Of a stretch of DNA of 64,000 nucleotides, positions 32,566-41,568 are shown piece by piece (position 1 is the stretch's first letter; each line of letters begins with the position of its first letter). This DNA is from Sphingobium scionense. Its GTDB lineage: Bacteria; Pseudomonadota; Alphaproteobacteria; Sphingomonadales; Sphingomonadaceae. The stretch covers positions 62,001-126,000 of the forward strand of contig NZ_JACIEU010000012.1 in NCBI RefSeq assembly GCF_014197035.1, written 5' to 3'. A program made the translations under genes and the position numbers. The notes beneath the pieces are model-generated. The model was not told the origin of the DNA. It saw only the letters and a list, made by a program, of their open reading frames with translations, and did no database searches.

Positions 32566-34013
32566 GCGACCATCCCCTCTTTTTCACCCATCAATGCGCG
32601 CACATCGGTCAACCGGCCGGTCAGCGCGGCGGCCGCCGCCATTTCCGGCGAGACCAGATGCGTGCGCGATCCCGGACCCTGACGGCCCATGAAATTGCGA
32701 TTGCTGGTCGATGCGCAGCGTTCGCCGGCCGGCACCTTGTCCGGGTTCATGCCCAGGCACGCCGAACAGCCCGGCTCGCGCCATTCAAAACCAGCGTCGA
32801 GGAAGATGCGGTCCAGCCCCTCGGCCTCGGCCATGCGCTTGACCAGGCCCGATCCCGGCACCACCATCGCATGCTTGATGCCGGCGGCAATGTGCCGCCC
32901 TTTCAGCAGGCCGGCGGCGGCGCGCAGATCCTCGATCCGGCTGTTGGTGCAGCTGCCGATGAAGACATGCTCGATCGCGACATCTTCCATCTTCTGCCCT
33001 GCGGACAGGCCCATATAGTCGAGCGACTTCTGCGCGGCGGCGCGCTTAGACGCATCGGCGAAGCTTTCCGGGTCCGGCACCACGCCGGTCACCGGCACGA
33101 CATCCTCGGGGCTGGTGCCCCAGGTGACGTTGGGCACGATGTCCGCCGCGTCGATCACGACGGTCTTGTCGAAGGTCGCGCCTTCATCCGTGTGCAGCGT
33201 CTTCCACCAGGCGACGGCCGCATCCCAGTCGGCGCCCTTGGGCGCCATCGGACGGCCTTCGATATAGGCGAAGGTCTTTTCGTCCGGCGCGAACAGGCCG
33301 GACCGGGCGCCCGCCTCGATCGACATGTTGGCAACGGTCAGGCGGCCCTCGATCGACATGTCGCGGAACACCGACCCGCGATATTCCATGACATAGCCGG
33401 TGCCGCCGGCGGTGCCGATCGTGCCGCAGATCGCCAGCGCCACATCCTTGGGGGTGACGCCATAGCCCAGCTCGCCCTCGACCACGACCTGCATGGTCTT
33501 CGACTGTTTCAGCAGCAGCGTCTGGGTCGCCAGCACATGCTCGACCTCCGACGTGCCGATGCCGAAGGCCAGCGCACCCAGCGCGCCATGCGAGCTGGTA
33601 TGGCTGTCGCCGCACACCAAAGTGGTGCCCGGCAGGGTGAAGCCCTGTTCCGGGCCGACGACATGGACGATGCCCTGTTCCGGGTCCGCGTCGCCAATCA
33701 GGCGCACGCCGAATTCCGGCGCATTGCGTTCCAGCGCGGCAAGCTGCTGCGCGCTTTCCGGGTCGGCGATCGGGATGCGATGCCCGTCGGCGTCGCGGCG
33801 CGGCGTGGTCGGCAGATTATGGTCGGGCACCGCAAGGGTGAGGTCGGGCCGGCGCACCTTGCGCCCGGCAAGGCGTAGGCCTTCAAACGCCTGCGGGCTC
33901 GTCACTTCATGCACGAGGTGACGATCAATATAGATCAGGCAGGTTCCATCGGGACGCCGTTCAACGACATGCGCGTCCCAGATCTTCTCATAGAGGGTGC
34001 GTGGCTTAACCAT
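32562..34013 (-). CDS. leuC: 3-isopropylmalate dehydratase large subunit
   Basis: 483-residue aconitase-family subunit. The [4Fe-4S] ligands are Cys355 ([13 protein letters not shown]), Cys416 and Cys419 ([13 protein letters not shown]). Other markers are [13 protein letters not shown] at the N-terminus, [30 protein letters not shown] and DRTANM-type substrate loops. It forms the active enzyme with LeuD. First gene of leuC - microprotein - leuD - DUF1476 - bolA - grxD, a natural grouping since the enzyme needs an Fe-S cluster. Confidence 0.95.
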   Translation of the reverse strand: MVKPRTLYEKIWDAHVVERRPDGTCLIYIDRHLVHEVTSPQAFEGLRLAGRKVRRPDLTLAVPDHNLPTTPRRDADGHRIPIADPESAQQLAALERNAPEFGVRLIGDADPEQGIVHVVGPEQGFTLPGTTLVCGDSHTSSHGALGALAFGIGTSEVEHVLATQTLLLKQSKTMQVVVEGELGYGVTPKDVALAICGTIGTAGGTGYVMEYRGSVFRDMSIEGRLTVANMSIEAGARSGLFAPDEKTFAYIEGRPMAPKGADWDAAVAWWKTLHTDEGATFDKTVVIDAADIVPNVTWGTSPEDVVPVTGVVPDPESFADASKRAAAQKSLDYMGLSAGQKMEDVAIEHVFIGSCTNSRIEDLRAAAGLLKGRHIAAGIKHAMVVPGSGLVKRMAEAEGLDRIFLDAGFEWREPGCSACLGMNPDKVPAGERCASTSNRNFMGRQGPGSRTHLVSPEMAAAAALTGRLTDVRALMGEKEGMVA

Positions 34014-34112
34014 GGTCCCCTCCCCCTAGACCCGTAAGGCGCCAGGGGAAAGGGGGAGAAACGGGGCTTGCGATGGAAAATGTGCGTTTTTCGCAAGGCT
34101 GAAGCAATAATG

Positions 34113-34799
34113 TTACGCCGCGCGATAATCCTCGACCACGCGGCCAACCGCCGCCAGCTCCGCCTCATGGCCCTCCTCGCGCCAGCTTTCGGCCAGCGCC
34201 GCCTGTTCCCATTCGCGCATCGCGGGATGGGCCAGCATGGTTTCGACCCAGCCGCGCGCGATCGGCCCGACATCCAGGCCATAGCTGCGCACCCGAAAGG
34301 CGACCGGCGCATAGAAGGCATCGAGCGCGCTGAATTGCGCACCCGCCAGATAGGGGCCGCCAAAGCGCCCCAGCCCCTGCTCCCAGAGTTCGCGCAGCCG
34401 GGCGATATCCTTGTTCAGCGCCGGTTCGATCAGGTTCAGCTCCACCCGCACCCCGACATTCATCGTGCAGGTCGATCGCAGCGCGGAAAAGCCGCTGTGC
34501 ATTTCCGCCACCGCGCACTGGGCAAAGGCGCGCGCATCGGCGTCGGCAGGCCAGACGCCCTGATGCCGGTCGGCCAGATAGAGAAGGATGCCGAGCGAAT
34601 CCCAGACCGTCCGGTCGCCATCGATCAGCGCGGGCACCTGCCCCGTCGGCGAAAAGCTGCGAAAGGCGCTGTAATTGACCGGCGCGGCAAAGGGCTCGAT
34701 CCGATCGACGAAATCGATCCCCAGCCCGTTCATCAGCAGCCATGGCCGCAGCGACCAGCTCGAATAATTCCGGTTGGCGGTGATGAGCGTATAGGCCAT
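34113..34799 (-). CDS. Glutathione S-transferase family protein
   Basis: 228 residues. The N-terminal thioredoxin-like domain begins AYTLITANRNYSSWSLRPWLLMNGLGIDF, with the Ser-Ser-Trp-Ser-Leu-Arg-Pro motif of the YfcF-type GSTs, and SPTGQVPALIDGDRTVWDSLGI, the glutathione-binding Pro-Ala and Asp-Ser pair. A helical C-terminal domain (about residues 90-215) includes LAGAQFSALDAFYAPVAFR. Substrate unknown. It is monocistronic, downstream of the metH operon on the same strand, with a CTCCCGC/GCGGGAG hairpin repeat (34925-34943) between. Confidence 0.85.
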   Translation of the reverse strand: MAYTLITANRNYSSWSLRPWLLMNGLGIDFVDRIEPFAAPVNYSAFRSFSPTGQVPALIDGDRTVWDSLGILLYLADRHQGVWPADADARAFAQCAVAEMHSGFSALRSTCTMNVGVRVELNLIEPALNKDIARLRELWEQGLGRFGGPYLAGAQFSALDAFYAPVAFRVRSYGLDVGPIARGWVETMLAHPAMREWEQAALAESWREEGHEAELAAVGRVVEDYRAA

Positions 34800-34924
34800 C
34801 GATCAATCTCCCCTGTGCGTGGTGCGCGTCCCCTTAGCGCAACGGGGAACCACCTTACAGGCGGAACGATCCACGGGTCTGACAAGCTCAGCTTATCAGC
34901 AAATAGGGTGGCACCCTGCCCTTT

Positions 34925-34943
34925 CTCCCGCCCGCGAGCGGGA
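34925..34943. repeat. Palindromic intergenic repeat
   Basis: CTCCCGC (34925-34931) and GCGGGAG (34937-34943) with a 5-base loop, continued outward by CCCTTT/GAAGGG-like pairing. It is the same class of element as at 8777 and 46895 and follows the metH stop. Confidence 0.5.
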
Positions 34944-34963
34944 GGGAGAAGGGATACCAGACT

Positions 34964-37564
34964 TCAGTCCAGGTTCGGGCGCAGATAGCGTTCCGCCGTG
35001 TCCAGATCGATGCCGCGCCGCTGGGCATAATCTTCCAGCTGGTCGCGGCCGACGCGGGCGACGCCGAAATATTCGGCCTGCTGGTGGCCGAAATAGAAGC
35101 CGCTGACCGCCGCCGTCGGCAGCATGGCGAAGCTTTCGGTCAGGGTCGCGCCGGTCGCATGATGGGCGTCCAGCATCTCGAACAGGATCGGCTTGAGGCT
35201 ATGTTCCGGGCAGGCCGGATAGCCGGGCGCCGGGCGAATGCCGCGATACTCTTCCTTGATCAGCGCCTCGTTGGTCAGCTGCTCGCCCTCGGCATAGCCC
35301 CACAAGGCGGTGCGGACATAATGGTGCAGCCGCTCGGCAAAGGCTTCGGCCAGACGGTCGGCCAGCGCCTTGAGCAGGATATCCGAATAATCGTCGATCG
35401 CATTCTTGAAGCGGGCGAGGTGCGGCTCGATGCCGTGGATCGACACGGCAAAGCCGCCCATCCAGTCGCCATCATGGCTGATGAAGTCAGCGAGGCACAT
35501 GTTCGCCCGGCCTTCGCGCTTGGCGATCTGCTGGCGCAGCATCGGCAGGGTATAGTGCTTCTCATCCTCGACATGGACGATGATGTCGTCGCCCTGACGA
35601 CGGCACGGCCACAGGCCGGCGACGCCGCGCGCGGTCAGCCATTTCTCGTCGATGATCTTGCCCAGCATCTTCTGCGCATCGGCGAACAGGCTACGGGCGC
35701 TTTCGCCGACAATCTCGTCCTCCAGGATGGCGGGATAATTGCCGGCCAGTTCCCAGGCGCGGAAGAAAGGGGTCCAGTCGATATAGTTGACCAGATCCTT
35801 CAGATCCCAGTCGGGGAAGCGGTGGGTGCCGGGCAGGCGCGGGCGCGGTGCCTTCAGGCTCTCGTCCATCTCGAACCCGTTGGCGCGGGCGTCGTCGATC
35901 GACAGGAGCTGGCTCTGCCCCTTGTTCGCGCGGGCGACGCGGACATGCTCATAATCGGCCTTGGTCTTGCTGACGAAATCGGCCTTCTGCGTTTCGGAGA
36001 CGAGCGCCGTCGCCACGCCGACAGCGCGGCTGGCGTCGAGCACATGGACGACCGGGCCGGTGAAGGCGGGATCGATGCGCAGTGCGGTGTGGACGCGCGA
36101 GGTGGTCGCGCCGCCGATCAGCAGCGGCATCGTCATATTGGCGCGCTGCATTTCCTGCGCCACCGTCACCATCTCGTCGAGCGAGGGGGTGATGAGGCCG
36201 GACAGGCCGATCATGTCGGCGTCATTCTCGTTCGCGGCCTTGATGATGTCCTGCCAGGGCACCATCACGCCCATGTCGATCACGTCGAAGCCGTTGCACT
36301 GGAGCACGACGCCGACGATATTCTTGCCGATATCATGAACGTCGCCCTTCACCGTCGCCATGATGATCTTGCCCTTGCCCTTGGCGCCGGGCTCCTTCGC
36401 CGCCTCGATGAAGGGCAGCAGATGCGCCACCGCCTTTTTCATGACGCGGGCGGACTTCACGACCTGCGGCAGGAACATCTTGCCCGCGCCGAACAGGTCG
36501 CCGACGACGTTCATGCCGTCCATCAACGGCCCTTCGATCACATGGATCGGCTTGTCGGCGGCGAGACGGCATTCCTCGGTGTCTTCCACGACATACATGT
36601 CGATGCCCTTGACCAGCGCATGTTCGAGGCGCTTGGCGACGGGCCAGCCGCGCCATTCCTGCGCGGCCTTTTCCGACGCGGCATCCTTGCCCTTGAAGCT
36701 TTCCGCGAGCGCGACGAGGCGGTCGCCGGCTTCGGGATCGCTGTTGAGGAGGACATCCTCGCACGCCTGGCGCAGCGCCGGGTCGATCGCGTCATAGACG
36801 TCGAGCTGCCCGGCATTGACGATCGCCATGTCCAGCCCCGCCGGAATGGCATGGTACAGGAACACGCTGTGCATCGCCCGGCGCACCGGTTCGTTGCCAC
36901 GGAAGGAGAAGGAGAAGTTGGACAGGCCGCCCGAGATATGGACGTGCGGGCAGCGCTTCTTGATTTCCCGGCACGCCTCGATGAAGTCGACGCCGTAATT
37001 GTTATGCTCCTCGATCCCGGTCGCGACGGCGAAGATATTGGGATCGAAGATGATGTCCTCGGGCGGGAAGCCAATCGTCATCAGCAGCTTGTAGGCGCGC
37101 TCGCAAATCTCGACCTTACGGGCCTGGGTATCGGCCTGGCCGGTCTCGTCGAACGCCATGACGACCACGGCCGCGCCATAGGCCATGCAGAGCCTGGCAT
37201 GATGCAGGAAGGCTTCCTCGCCCTCCTTCATGCTGATCGAGTTGACCACCGGCTTGCCGGAGACGCATTTCAGACCCGCCTCGATCACTTCCCATTTGGA
37301 ACTGTCGATCATCACCGGCACGCGGCTGATGTCCGGTTCCGACGTCATGAGCTTCAGGAAAGTGGTCATCGCCTCGACCGCGTCGAGCAGGCCTTCGTCC
37401 ATGTTGACGTCGACGATCTGCGCGCCATTTTCGACCTGCTCGCGGGCGATGTCGATCGCCGCGGCATAGTCGCCCGCCATGATCAGCTTCTTGAACTTGG
37501 CCGATCCGGTGACGTTGGTGCGCTCGCCGATGTTGACGAAGGTTGCGGTGGATTGCTGGGTCAT
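34964..37564 (-). CDS. metH: Methionine synthase, cobalamin-dependent, C-terminal three-domain part
   Basis: 866 residues carrying the pterin-binding domain (about 5-300: [35 protein letters not shown]), the B12-binding helical and Rossmann domains ([20 protein letters not shown] contains the His cobalt ligand, followed by [15 protein letters not shown]) and the AdoMet-dependent activation domain ([28 protein letters not shown]). It lacks the N-terminal homocysteine-binding domain, which is encoded separately at 37703-38755, so the 1200-residue E. coli-type protein is split here. Both halves are intact. Together they methylate homocysteine with methyltetrahydrofolate. Confidence 0.95.
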   Translation of the reverse strand: MTQQSTATFVNIGERTNVTGSAKFKKLIMAGDYAAAIDIAREQVENGAQIVDVNMDEGLLDAVEAMTTFLKLMTSEPDISRVPVMIDSSKWEVIEAGLKCVSGKPVVNSISMKEGEEAFLHHARLCMAYGAAVVVMAFDETGQADTQARKVEICERAYKLLMTIGFPPEDIIFDPNIFAVATGIEEHNNYGVDFIEACREIKKRCPHVHISGGLSNFSFSFRGNEPVRRAMHSVFLYHAIPAGLDMAIVNAGQLDVYDAIDPALRQACEDVLLNSDPEAGDRLVALAESFKGKDAASEKAAQEWRGWPVAKRLEHALVKGIDMYVVEDTEECRLAADKPIHVIEGPLMDGMNVVGDLFGAGKMFLPQVVKSARVMKKAVAHLLPFIEAAKEPGAKGKGKIIMATVKGDVHDIGKNIVGVVLQCNGFDVIDMGVMVPWQDIIKAANENDADMIGLSGLITPSLDEMVTVAQEMQRANMTMPLLIGGATTSRVHTALRIDPAFTGPVVHVLDASRAVGVATALVSETQKADFVSKTKADYEHVRVARANKGQSQLLSIDDARANGFEMDESLKAPRPRLPGTHRFPDWDLKDLVNYIDWTPFFRAWELAGNYPAILEDEIVGESARSLFADAQKMLGKIIDEKWLTARGVAGLWPCRRQGDDIIVHVEDEKHYTLPMLRQQIAKREGRANMCLADFISHDGDWMGGFAVSIHGIEPHLARFKNAIDDYSDILLKALADRLAEAFAERLHHYVRTALWGYAEGEQLTNEALIKEEYRGIRPAPGYPACPEHSLKPILFEMLDAHHATGATLTESFAMLPTAAVSGFYFGHQQAEYFGVARVGRDQLEDYAQRRGIDLDTAERYLRPNLD

Positions 37565-37581
37565 CGGTTTCTTCCAAAAAT

Positions 37582-37702
37582 CCTCCCCCCTTAGGGGAGG
37601 GGGACCATGCCGCAGGCATGGTGGAGGGGTATCACGCTATCGAGGGGGTGATCCCCCTCCGTCTGGCTTCGCCAGCCACTTCCCCTTCAGGGGAGGATGA
37701 AA
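37582..37702. repeat. Mosaic palindromic repeat between the metH halves
   Basis: About 120 bases of repeat with no gene: CCTCCCCCCTTAGGGGAGG, ATGCCGCAGGCAT (37608-37620), a GGGGGTGATCCCCC palindrome (37644-37657), CTGGCTTCGCCAG (37663-37675) and CCCCTTCAGGGG (37682-37693). Such strings of short palindromes recur in sphingomonad intergenic DNA. It lies inside the met operon and could process or stabilise the mRNA between the two metH parts. Confidence 0.5.
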
Positions 37703-38755
37703 CTAGGCCGCGATGTGCATCGGTTCGAGACCGGCGAGCCGGGTCACGACCTGCAGTTCCGGAACCTGGCGCGGCTTATGCCCCGCCAGCGCCTTCGCCA
37801 CCGCGCCGATATGCGCCGGCGTCGTGCCGCAGCAGCCGCCGACCATGTTGACCAGCCCTTCATCCACCCACTGGCGGATCAGCTTCGCGGTGGTTTCCGG
37901 CAACTCGTCATATTGCCCCAGTTCATTGGGCAGGCCGGCATTGGGATAGGCCAGGATCAGCGTGTCGGCATTCTTCGACAGTTCCGACAGATAGGGCCGC
38001 AGCAGGTCCGCCCCAAAAGCGCAGTTCACGCCGATGGTCAGCGGCTTCAGGTGCCGCAGCGAATACCAGAAGGCGTTGATCGTGTGGCCCGAGAGATTCC
38101 GGCCGGACATGTCGGTGATGGTGAAGCTGAGCATCACCGGCACCGAACGGCCGGCTGCTGCCTCCGCCTCGCGCGCGGCCATGCCTGCGGCCTTGGCGTT
38201 CAGCGTATCGAAGCAGGTCTCGATCAGCAGGAAATCGACGCCGCCGGCGATCAGCGCGTCGCACTGTTCGCGATAGTCGGCCTTGAGCGTATCATAGTCG
38301 ACCTCGCGATAGGCAGGGTCGTTGACGTCGGGCGAGATGCTGAGCGTCTTGTTGGTCGGGCCGATCGAGCCACAGACGAAACGGGGCTTGCCGTCCTTGG
38401 CCGTCGCCTTTTCGCATGCAGCCCGCGCGATCTTGGCGGCCGCGACATTGATGTCCCACACCAGATGTTCGCAGCCATAATCGGCCATCGCGATCTTGGT
38501 CGAGCTGAACGTGTTGGTCTCGATCATGTCGGCGCCATTGTCGAGATAGGCGGTGTGAATGCCCTCGACGATGTCCGGCCGGGTCAGGCAGAGCAGGTCG
38601 TTATTGCCCTTCTGGTCCTTGGCCAGGTCCAGGTCGCCGCGATAATCGGCCTCGGTCAGGCCATGCTTCTGAATCGACGTGCCATAGCCACCGTCGAAGA
38701 TCAGGATCTTTTCCGCCGCCAGGGCGCGCAATTTCTGTTCAGCGTTCATCGTCAA
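37703..38755 (-). CDS. metH: Methionine synthase, homocysteine-binding part
   Basis: 350 residues forming only the homocysteine methyltransferase domain. The zinc ligands are visible: a Cys in GVNCAFGADLLRP and the Cys pair in VGGCCGTTPAHIGAVAKAL near the C-terminus. N-terminal EKILIFDGGYGTSIQKHGLT and IETNTFSSTKIAMADYG are family motifs. It must work with the product at 34964-37564. It lies between metF upstream and the second metH gene downstream, all on the minus strand. Confidence 0.95.
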   Translation of the reverse strand: MTMNAEQKLRALAAEKILIFDGGYGTSIQKHGLTEADYRGDLDLAKDQKGNNDLLCLTRPDIVEGIHTAYLDNGADMIETNTFSSTKIAMADYGCEHLVWDINVAAAKIARAACEKATAKDGKPRFVCGSIGPTNKTLSISPDVNDPAYREVDYDTLKADYREQCDALIAGGVDFLLIETCFDTLNAKAAGMAAREAEAAAGRSVPVMLSFTITDMSGRNLSGHTINAFWYSLRHLKPLTIGVNCAFGADLLRPYLSELSKNADTLILAYPNAGLPNELGQYDELPETTAKLIRQWVDEGLVNMVGGCCGTTPAHIGAVAKALAGHKPRQVPELQVVTRLAGLEPMHIAA

Positions 38756-38756
38756 A

Positions 38757-38862
38757 ACTCCGTTCGGGCTGAGCGAAATCGAAGCCCTTGTCTGAGCGGA
38801 GGCGAAGACACCTCCCTGCGGTCGGTAGAGCCCTTCGACAAGCTCAGGGCGAACGGGAAGAG
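38757..38862. repeat. Dispersed-repeat-like spacer between metF and metH
   Basis: The spacer begins CCGTTCGGGCTGAGCGAAATCGAAGCCC and ends with the complementary-type sequence CCCTTCGACAAGCTCAGGGCGAACGGG, giving an interrupted inverted repeat with paired CGTTCG/CGAACG ends. Similar hairpins are common between genes in this group. No gene seen. Confidence 0.45.
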
Positions 38863-38867
38863 AAAAG

Positions 38868-39794
38868 TCATGCCATTAGCTCTGCCGCAACCTGCGGGCG
38901 CAGGCCCAGCAGGTGGCAGATCGCATAGCTTAGTTCCGCCCGGTTGAGCGTATAGAAATGAAAGTCGCGCACGCCGCCCATATAGAGGTTGCGGCACAGT
39001 TCGGCCGCCAGCGTGGCGGAGACGAGCTGGCGCGCGGCCGGATGCTGGTCCAGCCCGTCGAACAGGCGGCCCATCCAGGCGGGGACATCGGTGTTGCACA
39101 TCGCCGACATGCGCTGGACCGCGGCGAAATTGCTGACCGGCATAATTCCCGGAATGATCTCCGCATCGATGCCGGCGGCGGCCACCGTGTCACGGAAGCG
39201 GAAGAAGCTATCCGCCTCGAAGAAGAATTGGGTGATCGCGCGGGTCGCGCCGGCGTCGATCTTGCGCTTGAGATTGTCGATGTCGCTCTGCGCGCTCTGC
39301 GCTTCCGGGTGGGTTTCCGGATAGGCGGCGACCGAAATCTCGAAATCATGGCGCTTGCGCAGCCCCTCGACCAGTTCGGCCGCGCCCTTGTAACCGTCGG
39401 GGTGCGGCTGGAACGCCGTGCCGGCCTCCGGCGGATCGCCCCGCAGCGCGACGATATGGCGCACGCCCGCCTCCCAATAGGCATCGGCGACCTCGTCGAT
39501 CTCGGCCTTGCTGGCGGCCACGCAGGTCAGGTGTGCGGCGGCGGCCAGCGGCGTTTCCCTGGCAATGCGGGCGACCGTATTATGGGTGCGCTCGCGGGTG
39601 GAGCCGCCCGCGCCGTAGGTCACCGACACGAATTTGGGCGCCAGCGGCGTCAGCGTCTCGATCGCCGACCAGAGCTGCTCCTCCATCTTCTCCGTCTTGG
39701 GCGGGAAGAATTCGAAGCTTACATTGAGGTCGCCGGCCAGATCCGCATAGAGCGGCCCCTCGGAATGATGTTGGGCGCGATCAATCTGGGTCAT
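38868..39794 (-). CDS. metF: 5,10-methylenetetrahydrofolate reductase
   Basis: 308 residues from the ATG at 39794, which overlaps the stop of the ArsR-methyltransferase gene (ATGA). FAD-dependent TIM barrel that makes methyltetrahydrofolate for MetH: VSFEFFPPKTEKMEEQLW near the N-terminus, FVSVTYGAGGSTRERT, AHLTCVAASKAEI, HIVALRGDPP and ITQFFFEADSFFRFRD. C-terminal half ends at VRDFHFYTLNRAEL, the standard MetF terminus. The gene is the second of the methionine-cycle operon. Confidence 0.95.
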   Translation of the reverse strand: MTQIDRAQHHSEGPLYADLAGDLNVSFEFFPPKTEKMEEQLWSAIETLTPLAPKFVSVTYGAGGSTRERTHNTVARIARETPLAAAAHLTCVAASKAEIDEVADAYWEAGVRHIVALRGDPPEAGTAFQPHPDGYKGAAELVEGLRKRHDFEISVAAYPETHPEAQSAQSDIDNLKRKIDAGATRAITQFFFEADSFFRFRDTVAAAGIDAEIIPGIMPVSNFAAVQRMSAMCNTDVPAWMGRLFDGLDQHPAARQLVSATLAAELCRNLYMGGVRDFHFYTLNRAELSYAICHLLGLRPQVAAELMA

Positions 39795-40762
39795 GCGGAA
39801 ATCCGTTCTTCGATGGGCAGGATGTCGGCGCCACGCTGGCGCCCGAGCCACAATTGTACCGTCAACTCCTGGCCGGGCAGCGTTTCCACCCGTTCCAGCT
39901 CCAGGCCCGCCTGCGCGAACCAGCTTTCGATCTGGATGTCGGAAAAACCCAGGCGCGCATGCTGGTCGCGCGTGCGCAGCTCCTCGCGTTCATGGGCGGC
40001 AAAATCGACGATCAGCACCCGGCCGCCGGGCCGCAGCACCTGCGCCGCCTGCGCAACCACCTGCTCAGGCGCCTGTGCATAATGCAGCACCTGATGCAGC
40101 AGCACCGTGTCGACGCTGGCCGGATCGATCGGCAGCGCACCGAAATCGCCGAGCAGCAGCGCATATTTGTCGCCGGCATCCTCGGGCAGCTTGGCGCGGG
40201 CCAGTCGCAACATATCGGGGCTGCGATCGAGCGCCGTCACCTGATCGGCGGCGGGGCCGAACAATTCGATCATCCGCCCGGTGCCGGTGCCGATGTCGAG
40301 CAGATGGCCGATAACCTGCCCGTCCAGCAACGCTTGCATCGCCGCTTCGACATCGACCTCGGCGACATGCAGCGAACGGATCGCGTCCCATTCCTCGGCA
40401 TGTTCGGCGAAATAGGCTTCGGCTGCGCGCGCGCGCTCGGCCCGCACCGCCACCAGCCGCGCGAGATCTGCGCTCTGCCAGGCGGCCTCGACGGCCGTGG
40501 GCTGCAACTGGTCGAACAGGGTGATGAAGGGCTGGACCGGCTCCGCCTGTACCAGCCGCAGGAAGACCCAATTGCCCTCCTTGCGCCGCTCAACCAGGCC
40601 GGCCTCGACCAGTATCCGGATATGGCGCGACACGCGTGGCTGGCTCTGGTCGACCACCTGCGCCACTTCGCCCACCGCCAGTTCCATCGCCCGCAACAGG
40701 TGGACGATGCGCAGCCGCGTCGGGTCTCCAAGAGACCGGAAAATGTCGAGGGCGCCACTCAT
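39791..40762 (-). CDS. ArsR-family regulator fused to a SAM-dependent methyltransferase
   Basis: 323 residues from the ATG at 40762 (a TTG at 40798 is inside the operator). Residues 1-90 form an ArsR winged helix: GALDIFRSLGDPTRLRIVHLL, VDQSQPRVSRHIRILVEAGLVERRKEGNWVFLRL. It lacks the Cys metal site of ArsR/SmtB metal sensors. Residues about 125-310 are a class I methyltransferase with the SAM loop LLDIGTGTGRMIELF and GGRVLIVDF. Leading a metF-metH operon, it probably senses SAM or S-adenosylhomocysteine, as the SahR-type regulators described for Proteobacteria do; that is inference. It is translationally coupled to metF. Confidence 0.85.
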   Translation of the reverse strand: MSGALDIFRSLGDPTRLRIVHLLRAMELAVGEVAQVVDQSQPRVSRHIRILVEAGLVERRKEGNWVFLRLVQAEPVQPFITLFDQLQPTAVEAAWQSADLARLVAVRAERARAAEAYFAEHAEEWDAIRSLHVAEVDVEAAMQALLDGQVIGHLLDIGTGTGRMIELFGPAADQVTALDRSPDMLRLARAKLPEDAGDKYALLLGDFGALPIDPASVDTVLLHQVLHYAQAPEQVVAQAAQVLRPGGRVLIVDFAAHEREELRTRDQHARLGFSDIQIESWFAQAGLELERVETLPGQELTVQLWLGRQRGADILPIEERISA

Positions 40763-40771
40763 TCGTTCATC

Positions 40772-40791
40772 ATATAAAGAAATCTTTATAT
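40772..40791. promoter_or_regulatory. Palindromic operator of the methionine-cycle operon
   Basis: ATATAAAGAAATCTTTATAT: 9-base perfect arms (ATATAAAGA / TCTTTATAT) about a 2-base centre, nine bases upstream of the regulator ATG. Its size and AT-rich dyad symmetry fit an ArsR-family winged-helix dimer, and its place implies autoregulation of the whole operon. No other gene with the same palindrome was noticed in the window. Confidence 0.7.
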
Positions 40792-40974
40792 ACGTCAATG
40801 GCAGTCAATTGGCGGCGCTTGCGACAAAAACCGCGCCTTATCAGACCCTCCCGCACAGGAATGGGATTGCCTTGCTCCGCCCAAAGCATTACGAATCAGC
40901 GCGCAGGCGCAATGGGGGGTGAGCTTTTCTCCGAGAGTGGTCTGCATCTTTTTTTCTCTGAGAGGGGTTTGCCC

Positions 40975-41193
40975 ATGTCCAAGTCGATTGCTCTTTCGCT
41001 CGTTCTCGCCGCTTCGCTGGGTCTGGCTGCTTGCGGTGGCCACACCGCCGAAAATGCTGCCAACAACGCCGCCAACGCTGCTGAGAACGCTTCGAACGCT
41101 GCCGACAACGCCATGAACGCCGCGCTGAACGCTGCCGACAACGCTGCGAACGCTGCTTCGAACGCGACCAACAACGTCGCCAACGCGATGTAA
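40975..41193 (+). CDS. Small Asn/Ala-repeat lipoprotein
   Basis: 72 residues; ATG at 40975 after GAGAGGGG. The signal peptide ends in the lipobox LAAC (Cys20 region), leaving a mature protein of about 50 residues made almost wholly of Asn, Ala, Asp and Glu in units like NAANAAEN, ASNAADN, AMNAALN, AADNAANAA. The seven- and four-residue spacing of Ala suggests a helical Ala-zipper, like Lpp or OprI outer-membrane lipoproteins, but no C-terminal Lys for peptidoglycan linkage is present. It is monocistronic, divergent from the methionine operon, and ends with a strong terminator. Confidence 0.75.
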   Translation: MSKSIALSLVLAASLGLAACGGHTAENAANNAANAAENASNAADNAMNAALNAADNAANAASNATNNVANAM

Positions 41194-41218
41194 TTTCCCT
41201 TTCGGGAAGAGTTTTTGG

Positions 41219-41253
41219 AAAAGGGCCGCACCGGAAACGGGAGCGGCCCTTTT
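41219..41253 (+). terminator. Intrinsic terminator of the Asn/Ala lipoprotein
   Basis: AAAAGGGCCGC (41219-41229) pairs with GCGGCCCTTTT (41243-41253), 11 bp, with an inner CCG-GAAA-CGG. The 3' arm supplies the T-run. It is 26 bases after the stop codon. Confidence 0.85.
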
Positions 41254-41276
41254 CTTATGCGCGAAAGGATCGGCGA

Positions 41277-41510
41277 TTGACCAAGCGACCTGCCCTGCTG
41301 CTGCTGCTGGCGCTGGGGGCCTGCCATGCGAGCGAGGATGACGGTGTCGGCAGCGTGACCGCCGCAGAAGCCAGCGCCCTCAATGCCGCCGCGGCGCAGC
41401 TGGATGCGCGCGCCGGCGCGGCATCGCCGCCGGAGGCCGGCCTCAACCCCGCCGCCGTCGCGGCCGCCCGCGCCGATCGCCGCCAGACCACGGGCAACGC
41501 CGCCCGATAG
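41277..41510 (+). CDS. Small lipoprotein, 77 residues
   Basis: Start TTG at 41277 with AAAGGAT (41263-41269) upstream; an overlapping ATG gives only a seven-codon frame. The leader RPALLLLLALGAC has a lipobox LGAC, and the mature part (about 60 residues) is Ala-rich and partly helical, HASEDDGVGSVTAAEASAL then LDARAGAASPPEAGLNP. No family recognised. It ends in a bidirectional terminator shared with the convergent Gly-zipper gene. Confidence 0.6.
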   Translation: MTKRPALLLLLALGACHASEDDGVGSVTAAEASALNAAAAQLDARAGAASPPEAGLNPAAVAAARADRRQTTGNAAR

Positions 41511-41512
41511 CA

Positions 41513-41547
41513 AAAGGGCCGCCCCCCTTTGGCGGGGACGGCCCTTT
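41513..41547. terminator. Bidirectional terminator
   Basis: AAAGGGCCG (41513-41521) and CGGCCCTTT (41539-41547) form the outer stem, with CCCC/GGGG inside. A-tracts at one end and T-tracts at the other allow termination from both strands, serving the 77-residue lipoprotein (plus) and the Gly-zipper protein (minus). Confidence 0.8.
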
Positions 41548-41568
41548 CTTCATCTTCAGAAATGCGGC

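Noticed and set aside
35084..37594. 836-codon plus frame antisense to metH
   Set aside because: metH domains are unmistakable on the minus strand; the opposite frame gives His/Asp/Leu-rich sequence without motifs.
40799..40974. B12 or SAM riboswitch for the met operon
   Set aside because: The operon promoter region shows the ArsR palindrome but no B12-box or SAM-type stems, and there is only a short leader.
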